Shown: in pieces, positions 7,634 to 17,397 of the stretch
Numbering within the stretch: the stretch's first letter is position 1
Layout: every line of letters begins with the position of its first letter
NCBI RefSeq assembly: GCF_008362905.1
Contig: NZ_VFJB01000006.1
Coordinates: 1-64,000 of the forward strand
Source of the DNA: Deferribacter autotrophicus
GTDB lineage: Bacteria; Chrysiogenota; Deferribacteres; Deferribacterales; Deferribacteraceae
DNA length: 64,000 bases
Direction: 5' to 3'
Translations under genes and position numbers: made by a program
The notes under the pieces: generated by a model
What the model saw: the letters and a program-made list of their open reading frames with translations, nothing else
Databases searched by the model: none
Told to the model about the DNA's origin: nothing

Positions 7634-8818
7634 ATGAGTAAAAAGGTTGCACTAATTACAGGTATTACAGGGCAAGATGGAGCATATCTTGCAGAGTTTT
7701 TATTGAGTAAAGGTTATGAGGTGCATGGTATTAAAAGAAGATCATCCTTGTTCAATACTGAGAGGATAGACCATCTGTATCAAGATCCACATGAAGAAAA
7801 TGTTAATTTTCATCTTTATTATGGCGATCTTACGGATAGTTTAAATCTAACAAGACTTATTCAAAAAATTCAACCAGATGAAATTTATAATCTTGCAGCT
7901 CAGTCACATGTTGCAGTATCTTTCGAACAACCGGAATATACTGCAAATGCTGATGGAATAGGAACCCTTAGAATTCTTGAAGCTGTTAGGTTGCTAGGAC
8001 TGAAAGATAAAACAAAAATATACCAGGCTTCTACTTCTGAACTTTATGGAAAAGTACAGGAAATTCCCCAAAATGAAAAAACTCCTTTTTATCCACGGAG
8101 TCCTTACGGTGTGGCAAAGCTCTATGCTTACTGGATCACTGTAAATTATCGTGAAGCTTATGGAATGTTTGCTTGCAACGGAATTTTGTTTAACCACGAA
8201 TCTCCTATAAGAGGTGAAACTTTTGTAACAAGGAAAATAACACGTGGAGCTACAAGAATATTATTAGGACTTGATAAAAAACTCTATCTTGGAAATTTAA
8301 ACGCAAAAAGAGATTGGGGACATGCTAAAGACTATGTAGAAGGGATGTGGTTGATATTGCAACAGGATGAGCCTGACGACTATGTTCTGGCAACAGGTAA
8401 AACCACAGAAGTAAGAGAGTTTGTAAGGATGGCTTTTGCTGAATTAGGTCTTGAAATCGAATTTAAAGGCAAAGGTATTAATGAAAAAGGCAGTATTGTT
8501 AATGTTGAATTTGAAATTTTGAATTCTAAATTAGAAAGAGTTAATGCTGATAAAAATATAATTCAGAATTTAAAATCCAAAATCCAAAATTTAATAGGAA
8601 AGGTTGTGGTTGAGGTTGATCCAAGATATTTTAGACCAGCAGAAGTTGATATCCTCATAGGAGATGCTACAAAAGCAAGAGAAAAGCTTGGGTGGAAACC
8701 GAAACATTCAGTTGAAGATCTTGTGAAAGAAATGGTTACAAGTGACTTGGGGAAAAATTATCAAGAACTGGTATTAAAGAATTGTGGGTTTGAAGTGCCG
8801 AAGAGTTGTGAACTTTGA
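7634..8818 (+). CDS. gmd: GDP-mannose 4,6-dehydratase
   Basis: Converts GDP-D-mannose to GDP-4-keto-6-deoxymannose, the first step to GDP-L-fucose. The N-terminus has the NAD(P) site [14 protein letters not shown] and [15 protein letters not shown]; the catalytic segment is STSELYG followed by [15 protein letters not shown] with the YXXXK pair. The C-terminus ([21 protein letters not shown]) is typical. At 394 residues it is longer than usual because of about 32 residues at roughly 286-318, encoded by 8500-8600, where the DNA contains 7-bp words such as AAAATCC; they are in frame. fcl follows after an intervening IVP gene. Confidence 0.95.
   Translation: MSKKVALITGITGQDGAYLAEFLLSKGYEVHGIKRRSSLFNTERIDHLYQDPHEENVNFHLYYGDLTDSLNLTRLIQKIQPDEIYNLAAQSHVAVSFEQPEYTANADGIGTLRILEAVRLLGLKDKTKIYQASTSELYGKVQEIPQNEKTPFYPRSPYGVAKLYAYWITVNYREAYGMFACNGILFNHESPIRGETFVTRKITRGATRILLGLDKKLYLGNLNAKRDWGHAKDYVEGMWLILQQDEPDDYVLATGKTTEVREFVRMAFAELGLEIEFKGKGINEKGSIVNVEFEILNSKLERVNADKNIIQNLKSKIQNLIGKVVVEVDPRYFRPAEVDILIGDATKAREKLGWKPKHSVEDLVKEMVTSDLGKNYQELVLKNCGFEVPKSCEL
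8505..8600 (+). repeat. 7-bp-type repeats inside gmd
   Basis: GAAATTTTGAATTC words on one side and AAAATCCAAAATCCAAAAT words on the other form a loosely paired inverted array within the coding frame of gmd. The encoded segment (FEILNSKLE to LKSKIQNL) lies between conserved Gmd blocks and is absent from typical family members as I know them. Confidence 0.6.
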
Positions 8819-8875
8819 TTAGTAATCAGTGATCTGTGATGTGTGATGGGTAACGGGTAATGAGTGATGGGTTAA
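8819..8875 (+). repeat. Left arm of 7-bp repeats (GTGATGG type)
   Basis: Units such as AATCAGT, GATCTGT, GATGTGT and GATGGGT run from the gmd stop codon into the first codons of the IVP gene at 8860, whose opening MSDGL is itself encoded by this array. The complementary arm CTGATCACAGCTCACA follows at about 9249-9265. Confidence 0.7.
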
Positions 8876-9252
8876 AAAGTCATAAAGATTTGGATGTTTG
8901 GAAAAAGAGTATGGATTTGGCAACAGAGATTTATAAAATAACAAAAAGTTTTCCAAAGGAAGAGATGTACGGGCTAACATCACAAATCAGGAGAGCGGTT
9001 GTTTCAATTTCAGCAAATATTGCTGAAGGTGCAGCCAGGAATAGCAAAAAGGAATTCATTCAGTTTTTATATATTAGTTTAGGGTCATTAGCGGAACTGG
9101 AAACAGAACTTTTAATAGCTAAAAATATAGGATATTTAAAAAACGATAGTATTTTTGAAGAGATTAAAATAATAAGAAAAATGTTATCAGGATTAATAAA
9201 TTCCGTGAGGCGAAAATATGATTCAACAAGACAAATTAAATCAAAGTCCTGA
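8860..9252 (+). CDS. Four-helix-bundle protein (IVP/S23 family)
   Basis: An intact copy of 130 residues. Signatures are HKDLDVWKKSMDLATEIYKIT, YGLTSQIRRAVVSISANIAEGAAR and EFIQFLYISLGSLAELETEL. It is inserted between gmd and fcl, which are normally adjacent, and its first five codons are part of the upstream repeat array. It ends 13 bp before the preferred fcl start. The position suggests that the gene moved in together with its flanking arrays. Confidence 0.87.
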   Translation: MSDGLKSHKDLDVWKKSMDLATEIYKITKSFPKEEMYGLTSQIRRAVVSISANIAEGAARNSKKEFIQFLYISLGSLAELETELLIAKNIGYLKNDSIFEEIKIIRKMLSGLINSVRRKYDSTRQIKSKS

Positions 9253-9265
9253 TCACAGCTCACAA
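9249..9265 (+). repeat. Right arm of 7-bp repeats (GATCACA type)
   Basis: CCTGATCACAGCTCACA follows the IVP stop codon and is the reverse complement in kind of the left arm at 8819. Read in frame it could extend the N-terminus of fcl, but the ATG at 9266 is more likely. Confidence 0.55.
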
Positions 9266-10540
9266 ATGACTACTAACTCAAAAATAGTAGTTTTTGGCGG
9301 GACTGGATTGGTAGGAAGTGCTATTTTAAGAAAACTTGTAGAGAAAGGCTATAAAAATATATTAGCAACTTATCACCGATCACCGATCACAGATCACAGA
9401 TCACAGATCACAGATCGCGGATCACAGATCACATTTATTCAAATAGATCTCACAGACCAGCAATCGGTTGTTGATTTTTTTAAAACTCACAAACCCGAAT
9501 ACGTATTCCTTGCCGCTGCAAAAGTAGGAGGAATATGGGCAAATAACGTTTATAGAGCTGATTTTATATACCAAAATTTACAGATACAAAATAATGTGAT
9601 TCATCAAAGTTATTTAAATAAAGTAAAGAAATTGTTGTTTTTAGGGAGCACATGTATATATCCAAAAAATTGTCCTCAACCAATAAAAGAAGAATATTTG
9701 TTAACAGCACCTTTAGAGTACACAAACGAGCCATATGCTATTGCTAAAATAGCCGGAATAAAAATGTGCGAAAGTTATAATCTTCAATATGGAGCAAACT
9801 TTATTTCAGTTATGCCAACCAATCTTTATGGACTTAATGATAATTTTGATCTTGAGAAATCACACGTTTTACCTGCATTAATCAGAAAAATCCATTTGGG
9901 GAAATGCTTAGAAGAGAATAACTGGGATGAAATAAGAAGAGATTTAAACAAAAGACCAATTGAAGGTATCGATGGAAATGCAAATGAGGATGAAATATTA
10001 AGGATTCTTGATAAATATGGAATAAAGATAACTAAAAGTGATCAGTTATCAGTAATCAGTGATCACTTTTCAGCTCATTATTCACCGATCACCGATCACC
10101 GATCACAGATCACCGATCACCAATCACCTGTTTCCATTGAAATCTGGGGCACAGGCAAACCAAAACGCGAATTTCTCTGGTCAGATGATATGGCGGATGC
10201 CTGCATATTTATTATGGAAAATGTGGATTTTAAAGACGTAATCAGTGATCAGTTATCAGTGAACAGTAAACAGCTCACAGCTCACAGCTCACAGATTACT
10301 GAAATTAGAAACACTCACATCAACATCGGCACTGGCAAAGATATCTCTATAAAAGATTTAGCTTATTTGATAAAAGATATAATTGGTTTCAGAGGTGAAT
10401 TTTATTTCAATACCAACAAGCCCGATGGTACAATGAGAAAGGTGACAGATGTATCAAAACTTCATTCTTTAGGATGGAGACATAAAGTTGAGTTAGAAGA
10501 AGGGATTAGAGAGTTATATTATTGGTATAAAAAGGAATAG
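9266..10540 (+). CDS. fcl: GDP-L-fucose synthase with in-frame repeat insertions
   Basis: Epimerises and reduces GDP-4-keto-6-deoxymannose to GDP-L-fucose. The start at 9266 puts the Rossmann motif GGTGLVGSAI near the N-terminus; an in-frame ATG at 9218 would add 16 residues from repeats. Conserved blocks are AAAKVGGIWANN, LGSTCIYPKNCPQPI, YAIAKIAGIKMCE (catalytic YXXXK), VMPTNLYGLND, REFLWSDDMA and NIGTGKDISI. Three extra segments encoded by 7-bp arrays (9370-9432, 10033-10136, 10236-10298) interrupt the normal protein without breaking the frame. If the segments are surface loops the enzyme may still work. Confidence 0.93.
   Translation: MTTNSKIVVFGGTGLVGSAILRKLVEKGYKNILATYHRSPITDHRSQITDRGSQITFIQIDLTDQQSVVDFFKTHKPEYVFLAAAKVGGIWANNVYRADFIYQNLQIQNNVIHQSYLNKVKKLLFLGSTCIYPKNCPQPIKEEYLLTAPLEYTNEPYAIAKIAGIKMCESYNLQYGANFISVMPTNLYGLNDNFDLEKSHVLPALIRKIHLGKCLEENNWDEIRRDLNKRPIEGIDGNANEDEILRILDKYGIKITKSDQLSVISDHFSAHYSPITDHRSQITDHQSPVSIEIWGTGKPKREFLWSDDMADACIFIMENVDFKDVISDQLSVNSKQLTAHSSQITEIRNTHINIGTGKDISIKDLAYLIKDIIGFRGEFYFNTNKPDGTMRKVTDVSKLHSLGWRHKVELEEGIRELYYWYKKE
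9370..9432 (+). repeat. 7-bp array inside fcl, insertion 1 (GATCACA)
   Basis: About eight GATCACN units in tandem, encoding HRSPITDHRSQITDRGSQIT. Three 7-bp units equal 21 bp, so the array can expand in steps that preserve the reading frame. It interrupts the region between the first Rossmann unit and the LTDQQSV segment. Confidence 0.85.
10033..10136 (+). repeat. Inverted 7-bp arrays inside fcl, insertion 2
   Basis: A forward part (AGTGATCAGTTATCAGTAAT) is followed by a reverse-complement part (CACCGATCACCGATCACCGA). It encodes SDQLSVISDHF and SPITDHRSPITDHQSP just before the conserved IEIWGTGKPKREF block. This is a paired inverted array within a gene. Confidence 0.85.
10236..10298 (+). repeat. 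Inverted 7-bp arrays inside fcl, insertion 3
   Basis: Forward words GTAATCAGTGATCAGTTATC are followed by CAGCTCACAGCTCACAGCTC. They encode VISDQLSVNSKQLTAHSSQI, inserted before the conserved HINIGTGKD block, again in frame. Confidence 0.8.
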
Positions 10541-10846
10541 AAAATAAGCATAATTTTATAGCTAAAGTTACGTTACAGTTTTAACTTGTTCTGAAAGTAA
10601 AATTTATACAAGTTATAGAATTAATATCTACGAAGAGGATTTCTATGCAATTTATAGTAAGTTAGAATCTACTAACGATGATGAATGGATTATCAAAAGA
10701 AACAACTTGATTAGAAAACTAAATATTTTAGTATAGAGACTGTTTCTACTTATTTGTTAAATTATAAGATTTAAGTTTTTTTAAGACTTGTCTTTTTTAT
10801 GAGGATTATAATAAAATTATGATTATGAATTGGGGGTAATAGAATA
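10541..10846 (+). other. Intergenic stretch with a possible gene remnant
   Basis: A frame without a start (10617-10736) reads INIYEEDFYAIYSKLES and ends RKLNILV; it is not recognised and may be the tail of a lost gene. The rest is AT-rich and probably holds the promoter of the following rfb genes. No other feature is visible. Confidence 0.3.
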
Positions 10847-11620
10847 ATGAAAGTTGTAATTTTAGCAGGTGGATTTGGGACTAGACTGAGTGAGGAGACA
10901 GATATTAAACCAAAACCTATGGTTGAAATTGGAGGAAAACCAATTTTATGGCATATAATGAAAATATATTCTCACTATGGATTTAACGATTTTATCATTT
11001 GCTTAGGATATAAAGGATATGTAATAAAGGAATACTTTGCAAACTATTTTCTTCACATGTCAGATGTAACAATAGATTTAAAAAATAATCAAATTGATGT
11101 TCATAATGTTAAAGCAGAATCTTGGAAAGTAACTTTAGTAGATACAGGTTTAAGCACAATGACGGGAGGAAGAATAAAAAGGATAAAGGATTATGTTGGT
11201 AATAAACCTTTTATGCTTACCTACGGCGATGGAGTTGGTAATATTAATATAAAGGAATTATTGGAATTTCATAGAAGACATGGTAAATACGCAACATTAA
11301 CAGCAGTTCAGCCTTCGGGTAGATTTGGTTCTTTGGATTTAGAGGAAAGTCAAGTTAAGGCTTTTAAAGAAAAACCAAAGGGTGATGGTGCCTGGATTAA
11401 TGGAGGATTTTTTGTTTTAGAACCTCAAATTTTTAACTATATTAAAGGAGATGAAACCATCTGGGAAAGGGAGCCTTTGGAAAATTTGGCAAAAGAGGGA
11501 CAACTTATGGCATATAAACATGTTGGTTTCTGGAAACCTATGGATACATTAAGAGATAAACGAGAGCTGGAGAGTTTATGGCAATCAGGTAATCCGCCTT
11601 GGAAGGTATGGGAAAAGTAG
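10847..11620 (+). CDS. rfbF: Glucose-1-phosphate cytidylyltransferase
   Basis: Makes CDP-glucose from CTP and glucose 1-phosphate, the entry to CDP-3,6-dideoxyhexoses. The N-terminal signature [13 protein letters not shown] followed by [18 protein letters not shown] is diagnostic, as are [12 protein letters not shown] and [10 protein letters not shown]. Length 257 is standard. It heads a run of closely spaced genes through tyv. Also called ddhA. Confidence 0.95.
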   Translation: MKVVILAGGFGTRLSEETDIKPKPMVEIGGKPILWHIMKIYSHYGFNDFIICLGYKGYVIKEYFANYFLHMSDVTIDLKNNQIDVHNVKAESWKVTLVDTGLSTMTGGRIKRIKDYVGNKPFMLTYGDGVGNINIKELLEFHRRHGKYATLTAVQPSGRFGSLDLEESQVKAFKEKPKGDGAWINGGFFVLEPQIFNYIKGDETIWEREPLENLAKEGQLMAYKHVGFWKPMDTLRDKRELESLWQSGNPPWKVWEK

Positions 11621-11624
11621 TTCT

Positions 11625-12518
11625 ATGAAAACCATACTCATTACTGGTGCTACGGGGTTTCTTGGTAGTCATCTTACAGAGCAGTTTTTAAAAGATAGAT
11701 ATAAAGTTATTATTTTGAAAAGAAGTTATTCTAATATATGGGGAATAAAAGATTTTATCAAAGATATTATTTTTTACGATATTGATAGAATTGACCTAGA
11801 AACTGTATTCAAAGAAAATAAAATTGATTTTATAGTTCATACAGCGACTTTATATGGTAGAAAAAACGAAAGAATCTCGGAAATAGTTAAAGCCAATTTG
11901 AATTTTCCTTTAGAAATCTTAGAGTTAGCAGTAAAATTCAACATTAAATACTTCATAAATACAGATACAACTTTACCTAAAAATACTAATTCTTATTCTT
12001 TGTCAAAATATCAATTTAAAGAATGGTTATTTTTATTTTCAGACAAATTGAAAGTACTAAACATAAAATTAGAACACTTTTATGGTGAAAAAGATGATAA
12101 AACAAAGTTTGTAATATGGATTATAGAGCAGTTAACCAATAATGTAAAAGAAATCAAGCTTACACAAGGAGAACAAAAAAGAGATTTTATATATATAGAG
12201 GATGTTAAAACATTTTATTCCTTTTTACTACAGTCAATAGAAAATTTTGGCAATGGTTTTTACGAGTATGAAATAGGAAGTGGAAAAGCAACAACAATAA
12301 AAGAATTAGTCTTAAAAATAAAAGAGTTAACAGGAAATACGGAAACAAATCTAAACTTTGGAGCAATACCTTATAGAAAAAATGAAATAATGTTTTCTCA
12401 GGCAGATATATCTAAAGCAAAAAAGGATTTTGGATGGGAACCAAAATATTCTCTAGAAAAAGGTTTAAAAAGAACTATCAATTGGTATAGAGGTATTATA
12501 AATGAAAAAACTATTTAA
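11625..12518 (+). CDS. SDR-family sugar nucleotide reductase, probably CDP-paratose synthase
   Basis: A 297-residue short-chain dehydrogenase-like protein. TGATGFLGSHL is the NAD(P)-binding glycine motif and YSLSK supplies the YXXXK catalytic pair; RDFIYIEDV is the usual C-terminal block. Its place between rfbF and rfbG, with tyv downstream, makes it the likely reductase giving CDP-paratose (RfbS), though abequose synthase (RfbJ) is a close relative. It starts 4 bp after rfbF and overlaps rfbG by 17 bp. Confidence 0.72.
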   Translation: MKTILITGATGFLGSHLTEQFLKDRYKVIILKRSYSNIWGIKDFIKDIIFYDIDRIDLETVFKENKIDFIVHTATLYGRKNERISEIVKANLNFPLEILELAVKFNIKYFINTDTTLPKNTNSYSLSKYQFKEWLFLFSDKLKVLNIKLEHFYGEKDDKTKFVIWIIEQLTNNVKEIKLTQGEQKRDFIYIEDVKTFYSFLLQSIENFGNGFYEYEIGSGKATTIKELVLKIKELTGNTETNLNFGAIPYRKNEIMFSQADISKAKKDFGWEPKYSLEKGLKRTINWYRGIINEKTI

Positions 12519-13611
12519 TAATGTATATGAAGGTAAAAAAGTTTTATTAACAGGCCATACTGGTTTTAAAGGTTCATGGTTGACATTGTGGTTAAAACAA
12601 CTCGGAGCAAAAGTTATAGGTTACTCCCTTGAACCACCTACAAAACCAAGTTTATTTGAAACCTTACAACTTGAGAAGGAAATAATACATATAATTGGAG
12701 ATATAAGAGATGAAGAAAAACTAAAAAAAGTTTTTAAAGAATATAAACCTGATATAGTTATACATATGGCTGCACAACCATTAGTTAGATACTCCTATAT
12801 AAATCCAAAAGAAACTTACGAAATCAACGTTATAGGAACATTAAATGTATTCGAAGCCGTAAAAGAAACAGGAAGTGTTAAAGTTGTTATAAATGTAACA
12901 AGCGATAAATGCTATGAAAATAAAGAATGGGTTTATGGATATAGAGAAAATGATCCAATGGGGGGATATGACCCTTACAGTTCTAGTAAAAGTTGTGCAG
13001 AACTTTTAACGTCGGCTTATAGAAATTCATTCTTTAATCCTAAGGATTATGGGAAAACTCATAATGTTGCTTTGGCCTCGGTAAGAGCTGGAAACGTAAT
13101 AGGTGGTGGAGACTGGGCTGAAGACAGATTGATACCTGATTGTATAAGAGCTTTATCAAAAAATAAAACAATTTATATAAGAAATCCTCAAGCCATTAGA
13201 CCATGGCAACATGTCTTAGAGCCGCTATCGGGATATCTTTGGCTTGGAGCATTAATGTGGGGAAATCCTGCCAAATATAGTGAAGGCTGGAACTTTGGAC
13301 CAAACGATGAGGACATTTTAACTGTTGAAGCGATAGTAAAAAGTGTTATCAAAATATGGGGTGAAGGAAATTACGAGGTAAATTTAGATAACAGGTATCA
13401 TGAAGCAAAATTGTTAAAACTTGATATAAGCAAAGCTCATTTTTTCTTGAAATGGAAGCCTGTTTATAATGCAAATATAGCATTGAAAGAAACTATTGAA
13501 TGGTATAAAAATTATTTTTCAAATCCAGAAAATATTTATGATTTTACTCTTAAACAAATTGTAAAATATGTTAATTCTGCTAAAGATAAAAATCTTATTT
13601 GGACAAAATAA
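12502..13611 (+). CDS. rfbG: CDP-glucose 4,6-dehydratase
   Basis: Converts CDP-glucose to CDP-4-keto-6-deoxyglucose. LTGHTGFKGSWLTLWLKQLGA is the typical RfbG start; VTSDKCYENKEW and DPYSSSKSCAE carry the catalytic residues including YXXXK, and IRPWQHVLEPLSGYL is family-specific. Length 369 is standard. It overlaps the previous gene by 17 bp. Also called ddhB. Confidence 0.95.
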   Translation: MKKLFNNVYEGKKVLLTGHTGFKGSWLTLWLKQLGAKVIGYSLEPPTKPSLFETLQLEKEIIHIIGDIRDEEKLKKVFKEYKPDIVIHMAAQPLVRYSYINPKETYEINVIGTLNVFEAVKETGSVKVVINVTSDKCYENKEWVYGYRENDPMGGYDPYSSSKSCAELLTSAYRNSFFNPKDYGKTHNVALASVRAGNVIGGGDWAEDRLIPDCIRALSKNKTIYIRNPQAIRPWQHVLEPLSGYLWLGALMWGNPAKYSEGWNFGPNDEDILTVEAIVKSVIKIWGEGNYEVNLDNRYHEAKLLKLDISKAHFFLKWKPVYNANIALKETIEWYKNYFSNPENIYDFTLKQIVKYVNSAKDKNLIWTK

Positions 13612-13635
13612 CATTCTATAATATAGAGGGTAAAG

Positions 13636-15057
13636 ATGGAAAACTTCACAAACTTTTTAGATGAAGAAAAGTTTAAAAAAGTAATTTCTGGAAAAAATAA
13701 ATCAGATATAGATAAGATTTTAAGAGAAAATATAAAATATCTAACCAAATTATATTTCGAATACTGCAAAAAAGGAAACAATAAAAGAGATTATATTCCT
13801 CCATCCGGAAAGGTATTAGATGAACATGAGCTTTATAATATGATTGATGCATCTCTTGATATGTGGCTTACTACAGGTAGATTTAACGATGAATTTGAAA
13901 AAAAGCTAGCAGAATTTGTAGGAGTAAAATATGCATTGACTACCAATTCAGGCTCTTCTGCCAATTTACTAGCAATTTCTGCTTTGACATCATATAAACT
14001 TGGCGATAGGAGGCTTAAAGAAGGTGACGAAGTAATTACTGTAGTAGCAGGTTTTCCAACAACAGTTGCTCCTATTATACAGAATAAACTTATTCCTGTT
14101 TTTGTAGATGTGGAGCTTGGAACATACAATATAGATATAAAACAAATAGAAGAAGCTATAAGTGAAAAAACTAAAGCTATATTTGTAGCACATACCCTTG
14201 GGAATCCATTTGACATAGAGAAAGTTTTAAAATTAGCTGAGAGACACAATTTATGGGTGATTGAAGATAATTGTGATGCTTTAGGAGCAAAATATAATGG
14301 AAAATACACTGGTTCTTTTGGACATATTTCAACAATAAGTTTTTATCCAGCCCATCATATTACTATGGGTGAAGGTGGAGCTGTCCTTACAAATGATTAT
14401 GGACTATACAAAATAGTTTTGTCTTTTAGAGATTGGGGAAGAGATTGCTGGTGTCCTCCTGGGAAAGATGATACCTGTGGAAGAAGATTTGACTGGAAAC
14501 TTGGAAATCTTCCAAAAGGATATGACCATAAATATATATATTCTCACTTAGGTTATAATCTTAAGATAACGGATTGGCAAGCAGCAATAGGATTAGCACA
14601 GCTTGATAAATTGCCAGAGTTTATTGAAAAAAGAAAGGAAAACTTCAGACTTCTGTATGAAGGATTAAAAGAGTTTGAAGAATATTTAATCCTCCCCAGG
14701 GCTATGCCAAACAGTGAACCTTCATGGTTTGGTTTTCCAATTACAGTAAGAGACAATGCTCCTTTTAATAAATTTGAATTAGTTAAATATTTAGAAGAAA
14801 ACGGTATTGGTACAAGACAACTGTTTGCTGGGAATATGCTAAGACATCCAGCATTTATAGAAACAGATATAAAATTAAGAATAAAAAACTCACAAATTGT
14901 TAATTCTAAAGACTTATCTGAAGAGCATTATAAATTATTACCTAATACTGATAAAGTAATGAATGGAACATTTTGGATGGGGGTTTGGCCAGGAATTGAA
15001 GGGAGAGATGTGGGTAAAATTTTAAAAATATTTAATAATTTTGTAAGGAGATTTTGA
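13636..15057 (+). CDS. rfbH: CDP-4-keto-6-deoxyglucose 3-dehydratase (E1)
   Basis: A PMP-dependent, iron-sulfur enzyme that removes the C3 hydroxyl to form 3,6-dideoxyhexoses. In the aminotransferase fold the usual Schiff-base lysine is replaced by histidine in [15 protein letters not shown], the hallmark of this enzyme. Cysteines in [11 protein letters not shown] fit the [2Fe-2S] site. Length 473 is slightly over normal. The partner reductase E3 (rfbI/ddhD) is not in the window. The stop overlaps the next start by one base. Confidence 0.94.
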   Translation: MENFTNFLDEEKFKKVISGKNKSDIDKILRENIKYLTKLYFEYCKKGNNKRDYIPPSGKVLDEHELYNMIDASLDMWLTTGRFNDEFEKKLAEFVGVKYALTTNSGSSANLLAISALTSYKLGDRRLKEGDEVITVVAGFPTTVAPIIQNKLIPVFVDVELGTYNIDIKQIEEAISEKTKAIFVAHTLGNPFDIEKVLKLAERHNLWVIEDNCDALGAKYNGKYTGSFGHISTISFYPAHHITMGEGGAVLTNDYGLYKIVLSFRDWGRDCWCPPGKDDTCGRRFDWKLGNLPKGYDHKYIYSHLGYNLKITDWQAAIGLAQLDKLPEFIEKRKENFRLLYEGLKEFEEYLILPRAMPNSEPSWFGFPITVRDNAPFNKFELVKYLEENGIGTRQLFAGNMLRHPAFIETDIKLRIKNSQIVNSKDLSEEHYKLLPNTDKVMNGTFWMGVWPGIEGRDVGKILKIFNNFVRRF

Positions 15058-16091
15058 TGAAATATTTAATTACAGGTGGTTGTGGATTTTTGGGTTCTAA
15101 TTTAGCTTCTGAAGTTTTAAAAAAAGGAGATGAACTTGTAATATTCGATAATCTTTATAGGCTAGGTTCTTACCAAAATTTAAAATGGTTAAAAAATCAA
15201 GGAGAATTCAGATTAATACACGGAGATATACGGAATAGAGAAGATATTGAAAGATTAATAAAAGAAGAAAAGCCTGACGTAATTTTTCATTTAGCTGGAC
15301 AAGTTGCAATGACAACTTCAATACAAAATCCTAGACTTGATTTTGAAGTAAATACACTTGGAACTTTTAATTTACTTGATTCTGTGAGAAAATTTTCTCC
15401 TGATAGTATAGTAATATATTCTTCAACCAACAAAGTTTATGGAGATTTAGAATGGGTCCGATATGAAGAAACAGAAACAAGATATATCGCTCCTGAGTTT
15501 CCTAGTGGATTTCATGAAAATATACCTTTAGAATTTCATTCTCCTTATGGGTGTTCAAAAGGATCTGCAGATCAGTATATGTTAGATTTTTACAGAATTT
15601 ATGGCATAAAAACCGTCGTATTTAGACATTCTTCAATGTATGGAGGAAGGCAATTTTCAACATATGATCAGGGATGGATCGGTTGGTTTTGTTTAAAAGC
15701 AGTTGAAATAAAAAAAGGTATTTTAAAAGAACCTTTTACTATCCATGGTAATGGTAAACAGGTTAGAGATGTTTTATATGCAGATGATATGATAAATCTA
15801 TACTTCAAAACTATAGAAAACATAGAAAGTGTAAAAGGTGAGGTATTTAATATAGGTGGAGGAATGGAAAACAGTTTGTCATTAATAGAGTTATTCAAAC
15901 TTTTGGAAGAAATGCTTGATATAAAGATGGAATATAAACAGCTTCCACCAAGAGAAAGTGATCAAAAAGTATTTGTTGCCGATATAATAAAAGCTGAAAA
16001 ACTCATTGGTTGGAAACCGGAGATTTCTAAAAAAGTTGGAATAAAAAGAATGGTTAATTGGATTAATTCTTTAGTGATACACAATGAATAA
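15057..16091 (+). CDS. tyv: CDP-paratose 2-epimerase (CDP-tyvelose synthase)
   Basis: An SDR epimerase converting CDP-paratose to CDP-tyvelose at C2. [12 protein letters not shown] is the NAD site; [17 protein letters not shown] and [21 protein letters not shown] are typical of RfbE/Tyv, and [20 protein letters not shown] is a strong family block. Start 15057 (ATG) has AAGGAG seven bases upstream. Together with rfbF, rfbG, rfbH and the reductase it completes a CDP-tyvelose route. Confidence 0.88.
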   Translation: MKYLITGGCGFLGSNLASEVLKKGDELVIFDNLYRLGSYQNLKWLKNQGEFRLIHGDIRNREDIERLIKEEKPDVIFHLAGQVAMTTSIQNPRLDFEVNTLGTFNLLDSVRKFSPDSIVIYSSTNKVYGDLEWVRYEETETRYIAPEFPSGFHENIPLEFHSPYGCSKGSADQYMLDFYRIYGIKTVVFRHSSMYGGRQFSTYDQGWIGWFCLKAVEIKKGILKEPFTIHGNGKQVRDVLYADDMINLYFKTIENIESVKGEVFNIGGGMENSLSLIELFKLLEEMLDIKMEYKQLPPRESDQKVFVADIIKAEKLIGWKPEISKKVGIKRMVNWINSLVIHNE

Positions 16092-17397
16092 TATCAGAAC
16101 AATAAATTATATTAAGCAAGTTAAATATTCTTTCGTTTTAAAATTTTTAACAATAGGTTGTAGTTTTTTAAGTATACCTATCATGATAAAATATTTAGGT
16201 ACAGAATTATATGGAATATGGAGTACACTATTATCTATTACGTCTTGGATAGTTTTAATGGATTTTGGAATTGGTAATGGTTTAAAAAATAAAGTAGTTG
16301 AAAGTCTAGCGTTGAATTCAAGAATTTTAGCGCGAAAGTACATATCCACTTCCTACATTATAATTGGCTTTGTATCAATATCTTTGATTCTATTTATAGT
16401 TTTAATAAGTCAATTTATTCCTTGGCAAAAAGTTTTTAATACCAATTTATTAAGTAATGATGAAATTACTAAAGTTGTAAATATTACATTTATTTTTATT
16501 TCATTAAATTTTTGGGTAAGCTTAATAAATCAAGTATTTAATGGTTTGCAGAAAACTTCATTAGTTAATTTAAATCAGTTTCTATCGAACTTTATAATAC
16601 TTGTTTCTGTATATGCTTTGTATAAAACAACATCCCAATCTTTTCATAAGTTAGCTTTTCTATATGGTTTATCTTTAGTATTACCGAATATTATACTGTC
16701 CATTTGGTTTTATAGAAAAAATTCTTTATTAATACCAAGACCACTTGATTTTTCTTTAAAAAAGGCCAAAGAAATAATATCACTAGGAACAAAGTTTTTT
16801 ATAATTCAAATCGCTGTAATAATTATTTTCACAACAGATAAAATCTTAATTACACAGTTGTTTGAACCAGCAAAAGTGGCTGAGTATGAAGTTGTTTTTA
16901 AACTATTTTCCATAGTTATATTGATTCACTCTCTTATTTCAGCTCCTTTATGGCCTGCATATGCGGATGCATATCATAAAAAAGATTTTAAATGGATATC
17001 GACTAATATAAAAAAACAGTTAAGTCTCTTTTTTTACTTGATTTTACTGACATTAACTCTATTAATTACTGCAAAATTTATCATATCTTTATGGGTTGGT
17101 GCAGATTTTAATGTTGAAACTGGTTTATTAATTGTAATGGGCATTTTTACTATAGTTTCTACTTGGAATAATATTTTTGCGTTTTTTATTAATGCAACTA
17201 ATCAATTAAATATTCAGATTATAACTTCTTTAATTGCTATTGTTATAAATATTCCATTATCAATATTTATTGTTAAATTTTTTAACACAGATTCTTATGG
17301 AATAGTAATAGGTACAATTATATCATTAATGTTTTTTGCTATTTTAGGACCAATTCAAACTTATAAAATAATTAGAGGTAACTTAAATGTTGAATAA
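16084..17397 (+). CDS. wzx: Wzx-type O-antigen flippase
   Basis: A 437-residue protein with about 12 to 14 hydrophobic segments and the polysaccharide-transporter pattern [25 protein letters not shown] at the N-terminus (family MOP/PST). It would move lipid-linked repeat units across the inner membrane. The start overlaps the tyv end by 8 bp and the end overlaps the next glycosyltransferase by 11 bp, so it is in the same operon. Confidence 0.85.
   Translation: MNNIRTINYIKQVKYSFVLKFLTIGCSFLSIPIMIKYLGTELYGIWSTLLSITSWIVLMDFGIGNGLKNKVVESLALNSRILARKYISTSYIIIGFVSISLILFIVLISQFIPWQKVFNTNLLSNDEITKVVNITFIFISLNFWVSLINQVFNGLQKTSLVNLNQFLSNFIILVSVYALYKTTSQSFHKLAFLYGLSLVLPNIILSIWFYRKNSLLIPRPLDFSLKKAKEIISLGTKFFIIQIAVIIIFTTDKILITQLFEPAKVAEYEVVFKLFSIVILIHSLISAPLWPAYADAYHKKDFKWISTNIKKQLSLFFYLILLTLTLLITAKFIISLWVGADFNVETGLLIVMGIFTIVSTWNNIFAFFINATNQLNIQIITSLIAIVINIPLSIFIVKFFNTDSYGIVIGTIISLMFFAILGPIQTYKIIRGNLNVE

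Noticed and set aside
14336-14380. Loss of the catalytic lysine in the aminotransferase-like RfbH
   Set aside because: Histidine in place of lysine is the known hallmark of the 3-dehydratase family and not a defect.
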